A stretch of DNA of 38,935 bases from Clostridia bacterium. GTDB lineage: Bacteria; Bacillota; Clostridia; Oscillospirales; CAG-272. Every line of letters begins with the position of its first letter. Position 1 is the stretch's first letter. Below, one piece after another: positions 21,722 through 29,755 of the stretch. Under the pieces are notes generated by a model. That model did not search any database. It worked only from the letters and a program-made list of their open reading frames with translations, and was not told where the DNA came from. The DNA lies in NCBI GenBank assembly GCA_017508605.1, contig JAFVYN010000045.1, positions 1-38,935 on the forward strand, written 5' to 3'. The position numbers were made by a program, and so were the translations under genes.

Positions 21722-24622
21722 ATGAAAAAACTGACCAAGCTTCTCATCATTCTTCTGACAGTGTCAGCTCTCGTCGCTTTGAGCGCCCTCACGGTAAGCG
21801 CTCTGACGCGCGAGGAAACCAACTACCTCATTGAAACCCCTGAGGATCTCGTTGCCTTCGCAAATGCGGTCGCAAACGATCGCAAGGCAAACGCCAAGCT
21901 GATGGCTGACCTCGATATGACGGGCGTTACCTACACGCCTCCCACAGTCGGCTACTACGGTACGTTTGACGGACAGGGCCATACGATCAAGGGTCTTTCG
22001 CTCTCGCTGGAAAATGCGCCGAGCGGCAACTACGGTCTTCTCTTCAACACCCTCGGCAACGGCTACGGCGAATTCGTCTTCGGCGAGGTCATGAACCTCA
22101 CGATCAAGGATTCCTCGATCAGCGTTACCTCGGACGGGCTTGTCAACGTCGGCGCGCTCACCGGTAAGTGCGACAGAAATGACGTATATGACGTGACCTT
22201 TGAAAACGTAAGCGTCAGCATGACGGGTGCCGAGAATTCGGCGGCAGGTCTTGTCACGGGTTATTCCTGCTGGGCATCCACCCGCGGCGGCAACCCGACC
22301 ATTGAATACTTCAATATCAAAGCCGACGACAAATGCTCCGTCACCGCAAACGGCACGGGTGTCTGGGCAGGCTCGGTCGTCGGTATGCATGACTGGGATC
22401 CCATTTACTTCCACGGCATCGACACCGCGGCAAAGGTATCCGCACCGAACGGCGGCGCGGGCGGTGTGATCGGCTATCAGAAGTCGGGCAACAACCCCAA
22501 GTTCTACGGTGTCAAGGTCTCCTCTGACGTGACGGGTACCACCGTGGGCGCGCTTGTCGGCAAGGCGGCTGCCCCCGACTACGGTCTGATCGCCATTGAA
22601 AACAGCACCGATCTCCCCCTGCTCGGCTCGAAAACGCAGGCGGGCAATCTCGGATACTACGATGACGTTGCCACCTACGGCGCGCTTCCCAAGACCGATG
22701 ACGGTAAATACTGCATCTCCACCTATGACGAGCTTCGTTGGTTCGTCAAATTCTACAACGGCGACAATAACAAATGGAAGATCCGCAACGAAGCTACCGC
22801 CCTTCTTGTCAATGACCTTGACATGACAGGCAAGGCATGGACGCCCATCGAATATTTCAGAGGCACGATCGACGGCGGCGGACATACCATTTCGGGCATC
22901 ACGGTCAATGTGGAAAACGCCCCCAACGATACCAAGCACGGCCTTCTCATCGGCACGCTCGGTTCTCACTATGACGGCAAGATCTTCGGCAGAGTCGAAA
23001 ACATCGTCATTGCCGACTCCACCCTCACGGTTTCGGGCAACGGCATCAAGTATAACGTCGGCGGTATCGCGGGCGAATCAAACCGCGGCAGCTTCTACAA
23101 CTGCTCGCTCAAAAACGTTGACATCACCGTTACGGGCAATCTGAACAGCGGCACCGTCCTCGGCGGTATCGCGGGTTGGGTCGCCTTCGCTCCCGAAAAC
23201 CCCGGCAGAGACTATATCCAGTCCTACATCAACTGCCATCTCGACGCGGACTGCTCGATCACGACCGACTGCGCGAACGTCGATCTCGGCGGTATCTTCG
23301 GTATTCTCGGCTCGGAATGTGTCCGCGTGATGAATTCCACCGTATCCGCTACCCTTTCGGGTAAGGGTAACGTCGGCGGCCTTGCGGGTAATATCTCCTC
23401 GGGCGGCAACCGTTGGTATATGATCTCCGATTGCGGCTTCTACGGTAAGATCACCGAGGGCAACGTATCGGGCGGTATCATCGGCTATGCCAAGAAAAAC
23501 GGCTATATCATCGACACCACCGTCACGGGCAGTATCGAGGGCACGACCAAGGATACCTTCATCGGCAAGCTTGAGTCGGGCTTTGACGTCTATCAGTACC
23601 GCAACTCGAACGGCAATCTCGCCATCACCGACGGCAGCACCCTTTCTCTCTACTGCCAGACCAGAAGAGCCGACGTCGGTCACGATCTCCGCATCCTGCT
23701 TCTTGCCGATATGACGAAGCTTTCGGGCTATCAGTCGGTCGACGTCACCGTGGAATTCTACAAATCGAACGGCACGCTCATCAAGACCTATCAGGGCAAG
23801 CTCGGTGTAAACGGCACGTATGCCTTGTATCAGTCGATCCTTGCTGACAACGAGACCTTCACCGCCGCCGAAAACAACGCCATCTTCGGCAGCGTGATCA
23901 CCGATATCCCGAACGGCGCTTACGATTATTACGATATCACCGCCAAGAGTGAAAACGGAACCGTTCTCGCGTCGGGTACGACCAAGCCCGCTCCCGAAAG
24001 CTCGCTTGAAGGCAAGACCTTCTATTTCCTCGGCTCTTCTGTCACTTACGGCTCAGCTTCGGGCGGTAAGTCGATGGCAGATTTCATCGCCGAGCGTAAC
24101 AACTGCACCGTTGTGAAGGAAGCCGTTTCGGGCACGACCCTCGTCGACAATGACGGCGGCTCTTACGTATCGAGAATGAAGAATTCCTCCTACTTCAAGA
24201 AGAACGCCAAGGTCGACCACTTCATCGTTCAGCTTTCGACCAATGATGCAGGTCAGAACCGCACTCTCGGTACAGTCAGCGATTCCTACAACCTCGAGGA
24301 TTTCGACACCATGACCATCATCGGCGCGATGGAATACATCATCTGCTACGTCAAGACCACCTGGAACTGCCCCGTTACCTTCTATACGGGAACGATGTAC
24401 AACAGCAATCTCTACGTACAGATGGTTCAGGCACTGTATGAGCTTAAGGATAAATGGGGCATCGGCGTCATCGACATGTTCTTCGACGTCGGCATGTGTT
24501 CTGTTCCCACCGCGGATTACAACCGCTATATCTCCGACCCCGTTCACCCCAACATCCTCGGCTACGAGGGTTGGTGGACACCCGTCTTTGAAAAGCATCT
24601 GAGAAGCTATCAGTACGACTAA
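21722..24622 (+). CDS. Secreted protein: GLUG-like beta-helix repeats with C-terminal SGNH esterase
   Basis: 966 residues. A Sec signal peptide (KKLTKLLIILL core, ending near ALTVSA-L at 28) predicts secretion; there is no lipobox, sortase motif or anchor. Two similar repeat regions (about 30-300 and 325-640) each begin with a LVNDLDMTGxxWTPI/YF-like line, then FDGQGHTIKGLSLS or IDGGGHTISGITVN, VMNLTIKDSS and GGIAGxS turns, typical of GLUG/right-handed beta-helix proteins. After a beta-sandwich linker, residues 761-966 form an SGNH hydrolase: nucleophile S773 in FLGSSVTYG, N841-D842 in STNDAG, and D939-H942 in DPVHPN. It probably deacylates an extracellular glycan, with the helix as binding platform. 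Strong SD, own promoter and terminator. Confidence 0.88.
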   Translation: MKKLTKLLIILLTVSALVALSALTVSALTREETNYLIETPEDLVAFANAVANDRKANAKLMADLDMTGVTYTPPTVGYYGTFDGQGHTIKGLSLSLENAPSGNYGLLFNTLGNGYGEFVFGEVMNLTIKDSSISVTSDGLVNVGALTGKCDRNDVYDVTFENVSVSMTGAENSAAGLVTGYSCWASTRGGNPTIEYFNIKADDKCSVTANGTGVWAGSVVGMHDWDPIYFHGIDTAAKVSAPNGGAGGVIGYQKSGNNPKFYGVKVSSDVTGTTVGALVGKAAAPDYGLIAIENSTDLPLLGSKTQAGNLGYYDDVATYGALPKTDDGKYCISTYDELRWFVKFYNGDNNKWKIRNEATALLVNDLDMTGKAWTPIEYFRGTIDGGGHTISGITVNVENAPNDTKHGLLIGTLGSHYDGKIFGRVENIVIADSTLTVSGNGIKYNVGGIAGESNRGSFYNCSLKNVDITVTGNLNSGTVLGGIAGWVAFAPENPGRDYIQSYINCHLDADCSITTDCANVDLGGIFGILGSECVRVMNSTVSATLSGKGNVGGLAGNISSGGNRWYMISDCGFYGKITEGNVSGGIIGYAKKNGYIIDTTVTGSIEGTTKDTFIGKLESGFDVYQYRNSNGNLAITDGSTLSLYCQTRRADVGHDLRILLLADMTKLSGYQSVDVTVEFYKSNGTLIKTYQGKLGVNGTYALYQSILADNETFTAAENNAIFGSVITDIPNGAYDYYDITAKSENGTVLASGTTKPAPESSLEGKTFYFLGSSVTYGSASGGKSMADFIAERNNCTVVKEAVSGTTLVDNDGGSYVSRMKNSSYFKKNAKVDHFIVQLSTNDAGQNRTLGTVSDSYNLEDFDTMTIIGAMEYIICYVKTTWNCPVTFYTGTMYNSNLYVQMVQALYELKDKWGIGVIDMFFDVGMCSVPTADYNRYISDPVHPNILGYEGWWTPVFEKHLRSYQYD

Positions 24623-24629
24623 AATTCCC

Positions 24630-24661
24630 AACGTGGGTCACGGCAACGTGACCCACGTTTT
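24630..24661 (+). terminator. Terminator of the SGNH gene
   Basis: Perfect 13-nt arms (24630-24642 and 24647-24659) with a GCAA tetraloop and TTTTC. The next promoter starts 8 nt later. Confidence 0.88.
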
Positions 24662-24668
24662 CATGTCA

Positions 24669-24697
24669 TTGACAAAGTCAGAAAACTATGCTATAAT
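24669..24697 (+). promoter_or_regulatory. Promoter of the GH43 gene, perfect hexamers
   Basis: TTGACA (24669-24674), 17-bp spacer ending in TGC, TATAAT (24692-24697). Confidence 0.87.
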
Positions 24698-24728
24698 ACC
24701 GTATCCCCTATCACAAACGGAGGTAACG

Positions 24729-27206
24729 ATGAACCGCCTTTCTTTCTTCTTATGGCTCTTATGTTCACTGACCCTGACCCTCGGCATGCTCTCAGGCTGT
24801 ACAAAGCCCGACAGTACCACTTTGTCCTCGACAGAGACCAAAAGCCCGAGTACCCCTCCCGTCACAACACCTTTGGAGGTTGCGGTCTCGACCGAGAAAA
24901 GCACGCCTCTTTATGCCGACGGAAGCGGCATTGACACCTTTGAAAATCCCCTGCTCTCTCATCGGGATGAAGATACCTGGGAGAAATACGGAGTCGGCGA
25001 TCCCTTTGTGATGCGTTATAACGGACGGTACTATCTGTACTGCAGTACCCGTGACGGATTCGTCGGTGTGCAGTGCTGGATATCGGATGACCTCGTCCAT
25101 TGGGAATATACCGGTCTTTGTGCAACCGAAGAACTGACCAAGACCGCCTACGCGCCCGAGGTCACGTATTACAATGGCGCGTTTTACATGTACACCTCCC
25201 CCGCGGGCAACGGTCATTACGTTCTGAAAAGCGACTCTCCCACCGGACCTTTCGTTGCCGTAACCGACAATTTCGGGCTTTCGATCGACGGTCACGTCTT
25301 CATTGATGATGACGGCAAATGGTATTTTTATTCGGCAAGCGGCAACGGTATCATGGTGTACCGCATGTCCGCCCCCGACAAGGTATCGAAGATCGGTCAG
25401 AATTCGGGAACCGGCATGAACGGTTGGACCGAAGGCGCGATGGTCATCAAGTATAACGGCAGATATTTCATCACCTATACCGGTAATCACGTCCTCAGCA
25501 AGGGTTACCGCATTATGTACGCCACCTCGGTAAAGGATCCCATCCACTTCACCCCCGCGGCAAACAACCCCATTCTGCTCAGCACAAGCGATGCCGTCAA
25601 CGGCATCGGGCATTCCTCCACCGTCCTCGGTCCCGACCTTGACAGCTATTACATCGTCTATCATTCCCTGCTCGACCGCATGCCCAACCGTGACATGCGT
25701 ATCGACCGCCTCGTCTTCAGCGGCGCCCGTATGGACGTCCTCGGTCCGACGGTCACCGCTCAGACCGTTCCCGCTCTACCCCTGATCCACGCGCATTTTG
25801 ACACCGCAGGCGCGCTGTCGGGCTTCACGCACCAAAACGCGACCCTGCAAAATGGCGCGCTCCGTCTTGAAAACGGCATGCTGCTCTCTCAGAAAACGCT
25901 CGGCAGCACCTATACCGCCGAATTCAATATCATGTCGATCGCAAGCGGAACAGCGGGCGCGTATTTCAGCTATACCGATGCCGACAATTACGCAAAAGCG
26001 CTCTTTGATCCCCAAGCGCAGACCCTTACCGTCACCTTTGTCAAGGACGGAAAAGAAAGTGCATCCACCCACAAGCTTGTCAAAAGCTTCTCTCAAGACA
26101 TAGATTTCACCGCCCTTCAGACACTTACCGTCAAAAAAGAAGGAAGCAAATTCACCTTCCTTGTCAACAACCGCACGCTCACAAGCCTCACCTTTGACCT
26201 TGCGGGCGGTAAGATCGGCTATCTTGCCGAAGGGATCGCAAGCTTCGGCTACCTCGGTGGCTCAGCATACGCCAACGGCTCGTCGGTGCGTGACTACTAT
26301 AAGCCAATCCCGGGTACGCTCGGCGCGATCGACGGCAAGGAATCCCTTCCCACCGAAGAAATCGACGGCTATTTCACCGCAAAATTTGAAGAAGACACGC
26401 TCTGTAACTATCTTGTCAAGGTCGCCAAGGCATCGAAGTACGATCTTGCCATTCGCTACCGTGCCGAATCTCCCATGACACTGACCGTCTATCAGAATCA
26501 AAAGGCGCTCACCACCCTGACACTTCCCGAAAGCGAAAGCTATACCGCCTTCATCGTCCGCGCGCTCTCTCTTGATGGCGGATGCTCTGCCATCACGCTG
26601 TCCGTCACCGAGGGCAAGGGTGCGATCGATACCGTCACCTTCGACTATCACGTTCCCGTTTCAGCAGAACGGCATGATTATGAAGGCGCGACCGACCCGA
26701 ACAGCTATGCCGACGGCTCATGGAAACTGCAAAACGGCATGCTCGTGTTGGACGGCGGCTCTGCCTCGGTCGGTAAATATCTCTACGGAAGCCCGAACTA
26801 CGGCGATTACACCGTCGAAGCCGATATCACCCCCATGGGCGAGATCAATTTCGGCATTTTGGTGCGGGCGCAGAATCCCTCGCTCGGCGATGCCGGTACC
26901 AGCGCGCCCGCGGGCAGTGATTTCGTGCAGGGCTATTTCATCGGGCTATCCTCGAACGGTGTAGTCCTCGGTAAGCAGAATTATAACTGGCAAACGCTGA
27001 CAAGCGCGTCCTGTACCGTAAGGAGCGGTTCAACCTATCATCTGAAGGTTACCGTCAAGGGCGCCGAGATCACCATCAGCCTTGACGGTGAGGAGCTGAT
27101 CCGATACGTCGATCCCACCCCCTATTTCCAGGGCATGGCAGGGATCCGCGGTCACTACAGCATCGCCGCCGTCGACAATTTCGTCATCACCCCTCTTGAA
27201 GACTGA
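24729..27206 (+). CDS. GH43 family glycoside hydrolase lipoprotein
   Basis: 825 residues from the ATG at 24729 (GGAGG 5 nt upstream). Lipoprotein signal with lipobox LSGC, Cys24, then a Ser/Thr/Pro stalk. Residues about 70-345 are a five-bladed GH43 propeller: catalytic base D91 in VGDPFVMRYNGRYYLY, pKa-tuning D187 in IDGHVF, catalytic acid E235 in WTEGAMVIKYNGRYF, and H295 in GIGHSSTV. GH43 enzymes cleave alpha-L-arabinofuranosides or beta-D-xylosides and related furanosides; the substrate is not decided. After it come a beta-sandwich (about 365-535), a CBM6-like module (about 550-655), and a C-terminal laminin-G/DUF1080-like sandwich (about 685-825). It is probably anchored on the cell surface and acts with the preceding SGNH esterase, though they have separate promoters. 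Confidence 0.9.
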   Translation: MNRLSFFLWLLCSLTLTLGMLSGCTKPDSTTLSSTETKSPSTPPVTTPLEVAVSTEKSTPLYADGSGIDTFENPLLSHRDEDTWEKYGVGDPFVMRYNGRYYLYCSTRDGFVGVQCWISDDLVHWEYTGLCATEELTKTAYAPEVTYYNGAFYMYTSPAGNGHYVLKSDSPTGPFVAVTDNFGLSIDGHVFIDDDGKWYFYSASGNGIMVYRMSAPDKVSKIGQNSGTGMNGWTEGAMVIKYNGRYFITYTGNHVLSKGYRIMYATSVKDPIHFTPAANNPILLSTSDAVNGIGHSSTVLGPDLDSYYIVYHSLLDRMPNRDMRIDRLVFSGARMDVLGPTVTAQTVPALPLIHAHFDTAGALSGFTHQNATLQNGALRLENGMLLSQKTLGSTYTAEFNIMSIASGTAGAYFSYTDADNYAKALFDPQAQTLTVTFVKDGKESASTHKLVKSFSQDIDFTALQTLTVKKEGSKFTFLVNNRTLTSLTFDLAGGKIGYLAEGIASFGYLGGSAYANGSSVRDYYKPIPGTLGAIDGKESLPTEEIDGYFTAKFEEDTLCNYLVKVAKASKYDLAIRYRAESPMTLTVYQNQKALTTLTLPESESYTAFIVRALSLDGGCSAITLSVTEGKGAIDTVTFDYHVPVSAERHDYEGATDPNSYADGSWKLQNGMLVLDGGSASVGKYLYGSPNYGDYTVEADITPMGEINFGILVRAQNPSLGDAGTSAPAGSDFVQGYFIGLSSNGVVLGKQNYNWQTLTSASCTVRSGSTYHLKVTVKGAEITISLDGEELIRYVDPTPYFQGMAGIRGHYSIAAVDNFVITPLED

Positions 27207-27221
27207 TATCCCGCAAAAACG

Positions 27222-27255
27222 AAAACGCACCGCTTAACGTCAGCGGTGCGTTTTT
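27222..27255. terminator. Bidirectional terminator between GH43 and SLOG genes
   Basis: Arms AAAACGCACCGCT (27222-27234) and AGCGGTGCGTTTT (27242-27254), with A-run on the left and T-run on the right. The right arm overlaps the last codons and stop of the leftward SLOG gene (stop 27240-27242). Confidence 0.85.
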
Positions 27256-27704
27256 GATATCTCTTCCCTCGGCGGGGCGAGATTGATCACATGTTTCTTT
27301 TGGCGCAGGGCTTTTTGATAAAAGCTTGCCGCGCCGCCGATCTCTCTTTTGACGTAAGCGATCACGTACTGTGACTGTTTCAGCATCCAATCGTTACGGC
27401 GGCTGATCGCAAAGCGCTTGGGAACGCTCTCAAGACCCTCGGGGAACAGCGTCTCAAGAGGCATTTCGGGGTCAAATTCCGATGCCTTCGGTAAATATGC
27501 CAGCACCACGTACGCCGAAAGCTTGGGATATCCCGCCTTCAGCTCCTTGAGGACCCTTGCCGCCATGTGATCAAAATTCCCGTGATTGCCCACGTAAAAA
27601 CAAGAGACCCCCTCGTCTTCGATCAGTCTGATCATTGCCTCTCTGATCGCACCCTCAAGCGAACGGTCACAATCCTTATGCCCAAAAAACGTACAAGTTT
27701 TCAT
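27240..27704 (-). CDS. SLOG/DUF1273-like family protein (YspA/YoqJ type)
   Basis: A 154-residue soluble protein. The N-terminus KTCTFFGHKDC (2-12), then FYVGNHGNFDHMAARVLKEL (about 36-55) and YVVLAYLP, are the Rossmann-like SLOG features thought to bind nucleotides or nucleotide-derived ligands. The late segment NDWMLKQSQYVIAYV is also typical. The ATG at 27702-27704 has GAGG 6 nt away; a start four codons upstream is less likely. It is transcribed divergently from a small XRE regulator across three regular operators, two of which cover its promoter, so tight repression is expected. Some relatives occur in defence or conjugative contexts, but no other defence gene adjoins it here. Confidence 0.8.
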   Translation of the reverse strand: MKTCTFFGHKDCDRSLEGAIREAMIRLIEDEGVSCFYVGNHGNFDHMAARVLKELKAGYPKLSAYVVLAYLPKASEFDPEMPLETLFPEGLESVPKRFAISRRNDWMLKQSQYVIAYVKREIGGAASFYQKALRQKKHVINLAPPREEISKTHR

Positions 27705-27720
27705 ACAGATCCTCACCTGA

Positions 27721-27748
27721 TTTTATTACCCATTTTCGGGTAATAAAA
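27721..27748. promoter_or_regulatory. Operator 1 of the SLOG/XRE intergenic region
   Basis: Perfect 11-bp arms TTTTATTACCC and GGGTAATAAAA with 6-bp spacer, centre 27734.5. It touches the SLOG -10 (27748-27753) and covers its start site. Confidence 0.72.
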
Positions 27749-27776
27749 TTTTACCACAAAAATCTCTCCCTGTCAA
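27748..27776 (-). promoter_or_regulatory. Promoter of the SLOG gene
   Basis: Minus strand: TTGACA (27771-27776), 17-bp spacer ending in TGG, TAAAAT (27748-27753). Both hexamers contact operators 1 and 2. Confidence 0.8.
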
Positions 27777-27792
27777 CCCGAATTCGGGTAAT
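27774..27792. promoter_or_regulatory. Operator 2 of the SLOG/XRE intergenic region
   Basis: CAACCC-GAATTC-GGGTAAT; inner ACCC-N6-GGGT is perfect, centre 27782.5. It overlaps the SLOG -35 (27771-27776). Confidence 0.68.
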
Positions 27793-27820
27793 ACCCCTCT
27801 CAAACTCGTTTATGATATAC

Positions 27821-27840
27821 ATAACCCATAATCGGGTAAT
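27821..27840. promoter_or_regulatory. Operator 3 of the SLOG/XRE intergenic region
   Basis: ATAACCC-ATAATC-GGGTAAT, centre 27830.5. It lies just upstream of the XRE gene, around the probable start site of its promoter. Confidence 0.68.
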
Positions 27841-27860
27841 TTGACGATGAGAGGTTTGTC

Positions 27861-28121
27861 ATGGCATATATTGACCTGTATATCGAACGAATTCGCTCCC
27901 TCTGTGAAAAACGGGGCTATTCCATCAACCGTCTTGCCACGCTCAGCGACGTCAAGCAGTCGACACTGGATAATATGATGCGGGGCATCACCAAAAATCC
28001 CGGCATTCAGACACTGCACAAGATCGCGCTGACCTTCAACATGACCCTCGCCGAATTCCTCGACTTTGAGCCTCTGAACGCCTACTCCTTTGATGAGGAC
28101 GGCGAGGAAGAGCCTTCTTGA
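27861..28121 (+). CDS. Small XRE-family HTH transcriptional regulator
   Basis: 86 residues. A Cro/C1-type helix-turn-helix fills residues 6-66: YIERIRSLCEKRGYSINRLA, then SDVKQSTLDNMMRG as recognition helix region, and PGIQTLHKIALTFNMTLAEF as the closing helices. The C-terminal 20 residues are acidic and disordered (DEDGEEEPS). GAGAGG lies 6 nt before the ATG. It faces away from the SLOG gene across three ACCC-N6-GGGTAAT inverted repeats that it most likely binds, repressing both genes. Its own promoter is weak to see: TATGAT at 27811-27816 is a candidate -10 without a clear -35. Confidence 0.9.
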   Translation: MAYIDLYIERIRSLCEKRGYSINRLATLSDVKQSTLDNMMRGITKNPGIQTLHKIALTFNMTLAEFLDFEPLNAYSFDEDGEEEPS

Positions 28122-28123
28122 AA

Positions 28124-28165
28124 CAAAAAAACCGTCGCAAGCGAATTTCACTTGCGGCGGTTTTC
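28124..28165. terminator. Bidirectional terminator between XRE gene and 28166 gene
   Basis: 12-nt arms (28130-28141 and 28151-28162) with one G-T pair and a 9-nt loop, flanked by an A-run on the left and TTTT on the right. Confidence 0.83.
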
Positions 28166-28807
28166 TTATTGTTCAAGATCTAAAACCACACTTGTTTTTT
28201 TGCCGTTATCGGCAGTAACTTTGATGCGCGTAAAGGCGTTGGCATATTTTTCCTCGCTTGCCTCCTCGCCGAAGTCCTCGCAAAACTCCTCATACGACAG
28301 GCTGTTTTCGAACGTGATCCTGACCTTGGCAGGAATCTCCTGACACAGCTTGCGGATCACAAGTCCTTTTTCATCGGCAAAAGGGATCTGAGAGCGCTCC
28401 TCGGTATCCACAATCGCGTCATACCCGTGTCGACGGCTGTCAAAGATGGTGATCTCACTCTGACACCGCGAGCAACACGCCGTTAACACCGTAAAATCCT
28501 TGACAAAATGCCGCATATCCTTGAAATACTGTCTGCCCACCGGAATGCCGAAAAAGGTTTTTCCGTAAAGATAGCGTTCCCCCGTCTTTTTATCGAATCC
28601 GTCGCAGTAAGAAAAGATGGGAAGAAAGCGGTAGCGCTTCCAAAACGCTTCCCATGCCGCCTCACCCTTTTTTCTCTCAGCGGTTTTACCGAGCGTTAAG
28701 GAAAACAGATCGTTCTGACAATGGCAAACGAGAGTGGAAGAGACAGAATTTCCGTGCGATCGGATATCACAAAGCCTCTCCCTGTGTTCATACGGTATCC
28801 GTTTCAT
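28166..28807 (-). CDS. Hypothetical protein with paired cysteines, 213 aa
   Basis: I do not recognise a named family. The protein has two Cys-rich spots, VCHCQND (27-33) and ACCSRCQSE (about 110-118), which could together hold a zinc ion, and a conserved-looking stretch RYRFLPIFSYCDGFDKKTG near 58-76. The C-terminal third is acidic and helical (SLSYEEFCEDFGEEASEEKY). GGAG lies 5 nt before the ATG. It is the last gene of the operon that contains the CARF-type nuclease and starts 9 nt after the FliB-like gene. Role unknown; given the context it could be an accessory or sensor component. Confidence 0.7.
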   Translation of the reverse strand: MKRIPYEHRERLCDIRSHGNSVSSTLVCHCQNDLFSLTLGKTAERKKGEAAWEAFWKRYRFLPIFSYCDGFDKKTGERYLYGKTFFGIPVGRQYFKDMRHFVKDFTVLTACCSRCQSEITIFDSRRHGYDAIVDTEERSQIPFADEKGLVIRKLCQEIPAKVRITFENSLSYEEFCEDFGEEASEEKYANAFTRIKVTADNGKKTSVVLDLEQ

Positions 28808-28816
28808 ACTGACTCC

Positions 28817-29755
28817 TTATCGTCTTCCGAGAAGCGCTAAGATCTCTTCACGATTCTCGGTCGAATATTCAATTTCCGAGGAAAAGAGCCTCGAAAGCTC
28901 GACGGCATCCGTAAAGCGAAAGCGTCTCTTTTTCCGATAGATCGCGCTACCCAGCCGATACAGGAGAGTCAGCGACCAGGCAATGAAGGCGATCTCCTCC
29001 GAAAGCACCTCTTCATCGAAAGCGGCGATCAGATAGCGGTACGCAAGATACACCCCGATCTGCTCATATTCCACCGTTCTCTCTGCCATATGCCGATCAA
29101 AGCCCGGATGCTCGCCGTCATCCTCTTTGGCAAGAAGCAAGAGCTTTTTCCAGGAGTCCGACAGGATCTCAAGTCTCTCAAGAAGGGCAAGTGACTCCGA
29201 GAAGGAGGGGAGTGTCAGTCCCGACAGCAAAATAAGGCGCTCGATCCGTGAAAAGAGAGGAGACATGCGGTCGGTGAGAATGCCGATGACCGTGGCGCGC
29301 GCCTCATACAGCGCCTCTTCCCACGGATCGATGATCTCGGGCGGTAAGCCCTCCTCAGAGACGAGTGTCACCTTCTCTTTCTCACCAAGCACGATCCTTG
29401 CCGCCTCTTCACAGCACAGCCCGTAGCCCATTTCCACACCATAGCTGAGCGTGTGATAATAGCGCGGATGCTCACGGCAGATCTCACAAAGCGCTCCTTC
29501 CCCGAGAGTCAGAATGATATCACAGAGGTTGCGGCGGTTCAGAAAGGGACAGCGCTCCTTTCGTCCCAGGCGAAAATGCGGCGTTCCCTCATCGTCGATG
29601 GCGATCGAAAGCCGTTTTTGCAGCTTTCCCCCGACGCCGCGGTAATACTCGCGCGTTTCTTCGTCAATGTCGATCTCCCACCCGATACAGCAGTTATGCC
29701 GACAGCGCTTTCCGATGCAGTGAAATTCCTCTGAATACTGCGGGCGGAACAGCAT
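28817..29755 (-). CDS. FliB-like (flagellin lysine-N-methylase) Cys-rich protein
   Basis: 312 residues matching proteins annotated as flagellin lysine-N-methylase (FliB). Diagnostic is the N-terminal Cys cluster FHCIGKRCRHNCCIGWEIDID (split 11-31; C13, C18, C22, C23), followed by CPFLNRRNLCDI (69-80) and ALCEICREHPRYY, a metal-cluster-like arrangement shared with YkgJ-type proteins. The rest is alpha-helical. FliB methylates flagellin lysines in Salmonella, but no flagellar gene is in the window, so the substrate may differ. The ATG overlaps the stop of the CARF-nuclease gene by one base (TAATG), with GGAG upstream, indicating coupled translation. Confidence 0.82.
   Translation of the reverse strand: MLFRPQYSEEFHCIGKRCRHNCCIGWEIDIDEETREYYRGVGGKLQKRLSIAIDDEGTPHFRLGRKERCPFLNRRNLCDIILTLGEGALCEICREHPRYYHTLSYGVEMGYGLCCEEAARIVLGEKEKVTLVSEEGLPPEIIDPWEEALYEARATVIGILTDRMSPLFSRIERLILLSGLTLPSFSESLALLERLEILSDSWKKLLLLAKEDDGEHPGFDRHMAERTVEYEQIGVYLAYRYLIAAFDEEVLSEEIAFIAWSLTLLYRLGSAIYRKKRRFRFTDAVELSRLFSSEIEYSTENREEILALLGRR

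Noticed and set aside
21764..22969. Minus-strand open frame of about 401 codons opposite the SGNH gene
   Set aside because: Shadow frame; the plus strand has a signal peptide, repeats and catalytic motifs.
28817..29755. Evidence for flagella from the FliB-like gene
   Set aside because: No flagellar gene is in the window, and the family match is to the Cys-rich methylase group only, so motility is not claimed.
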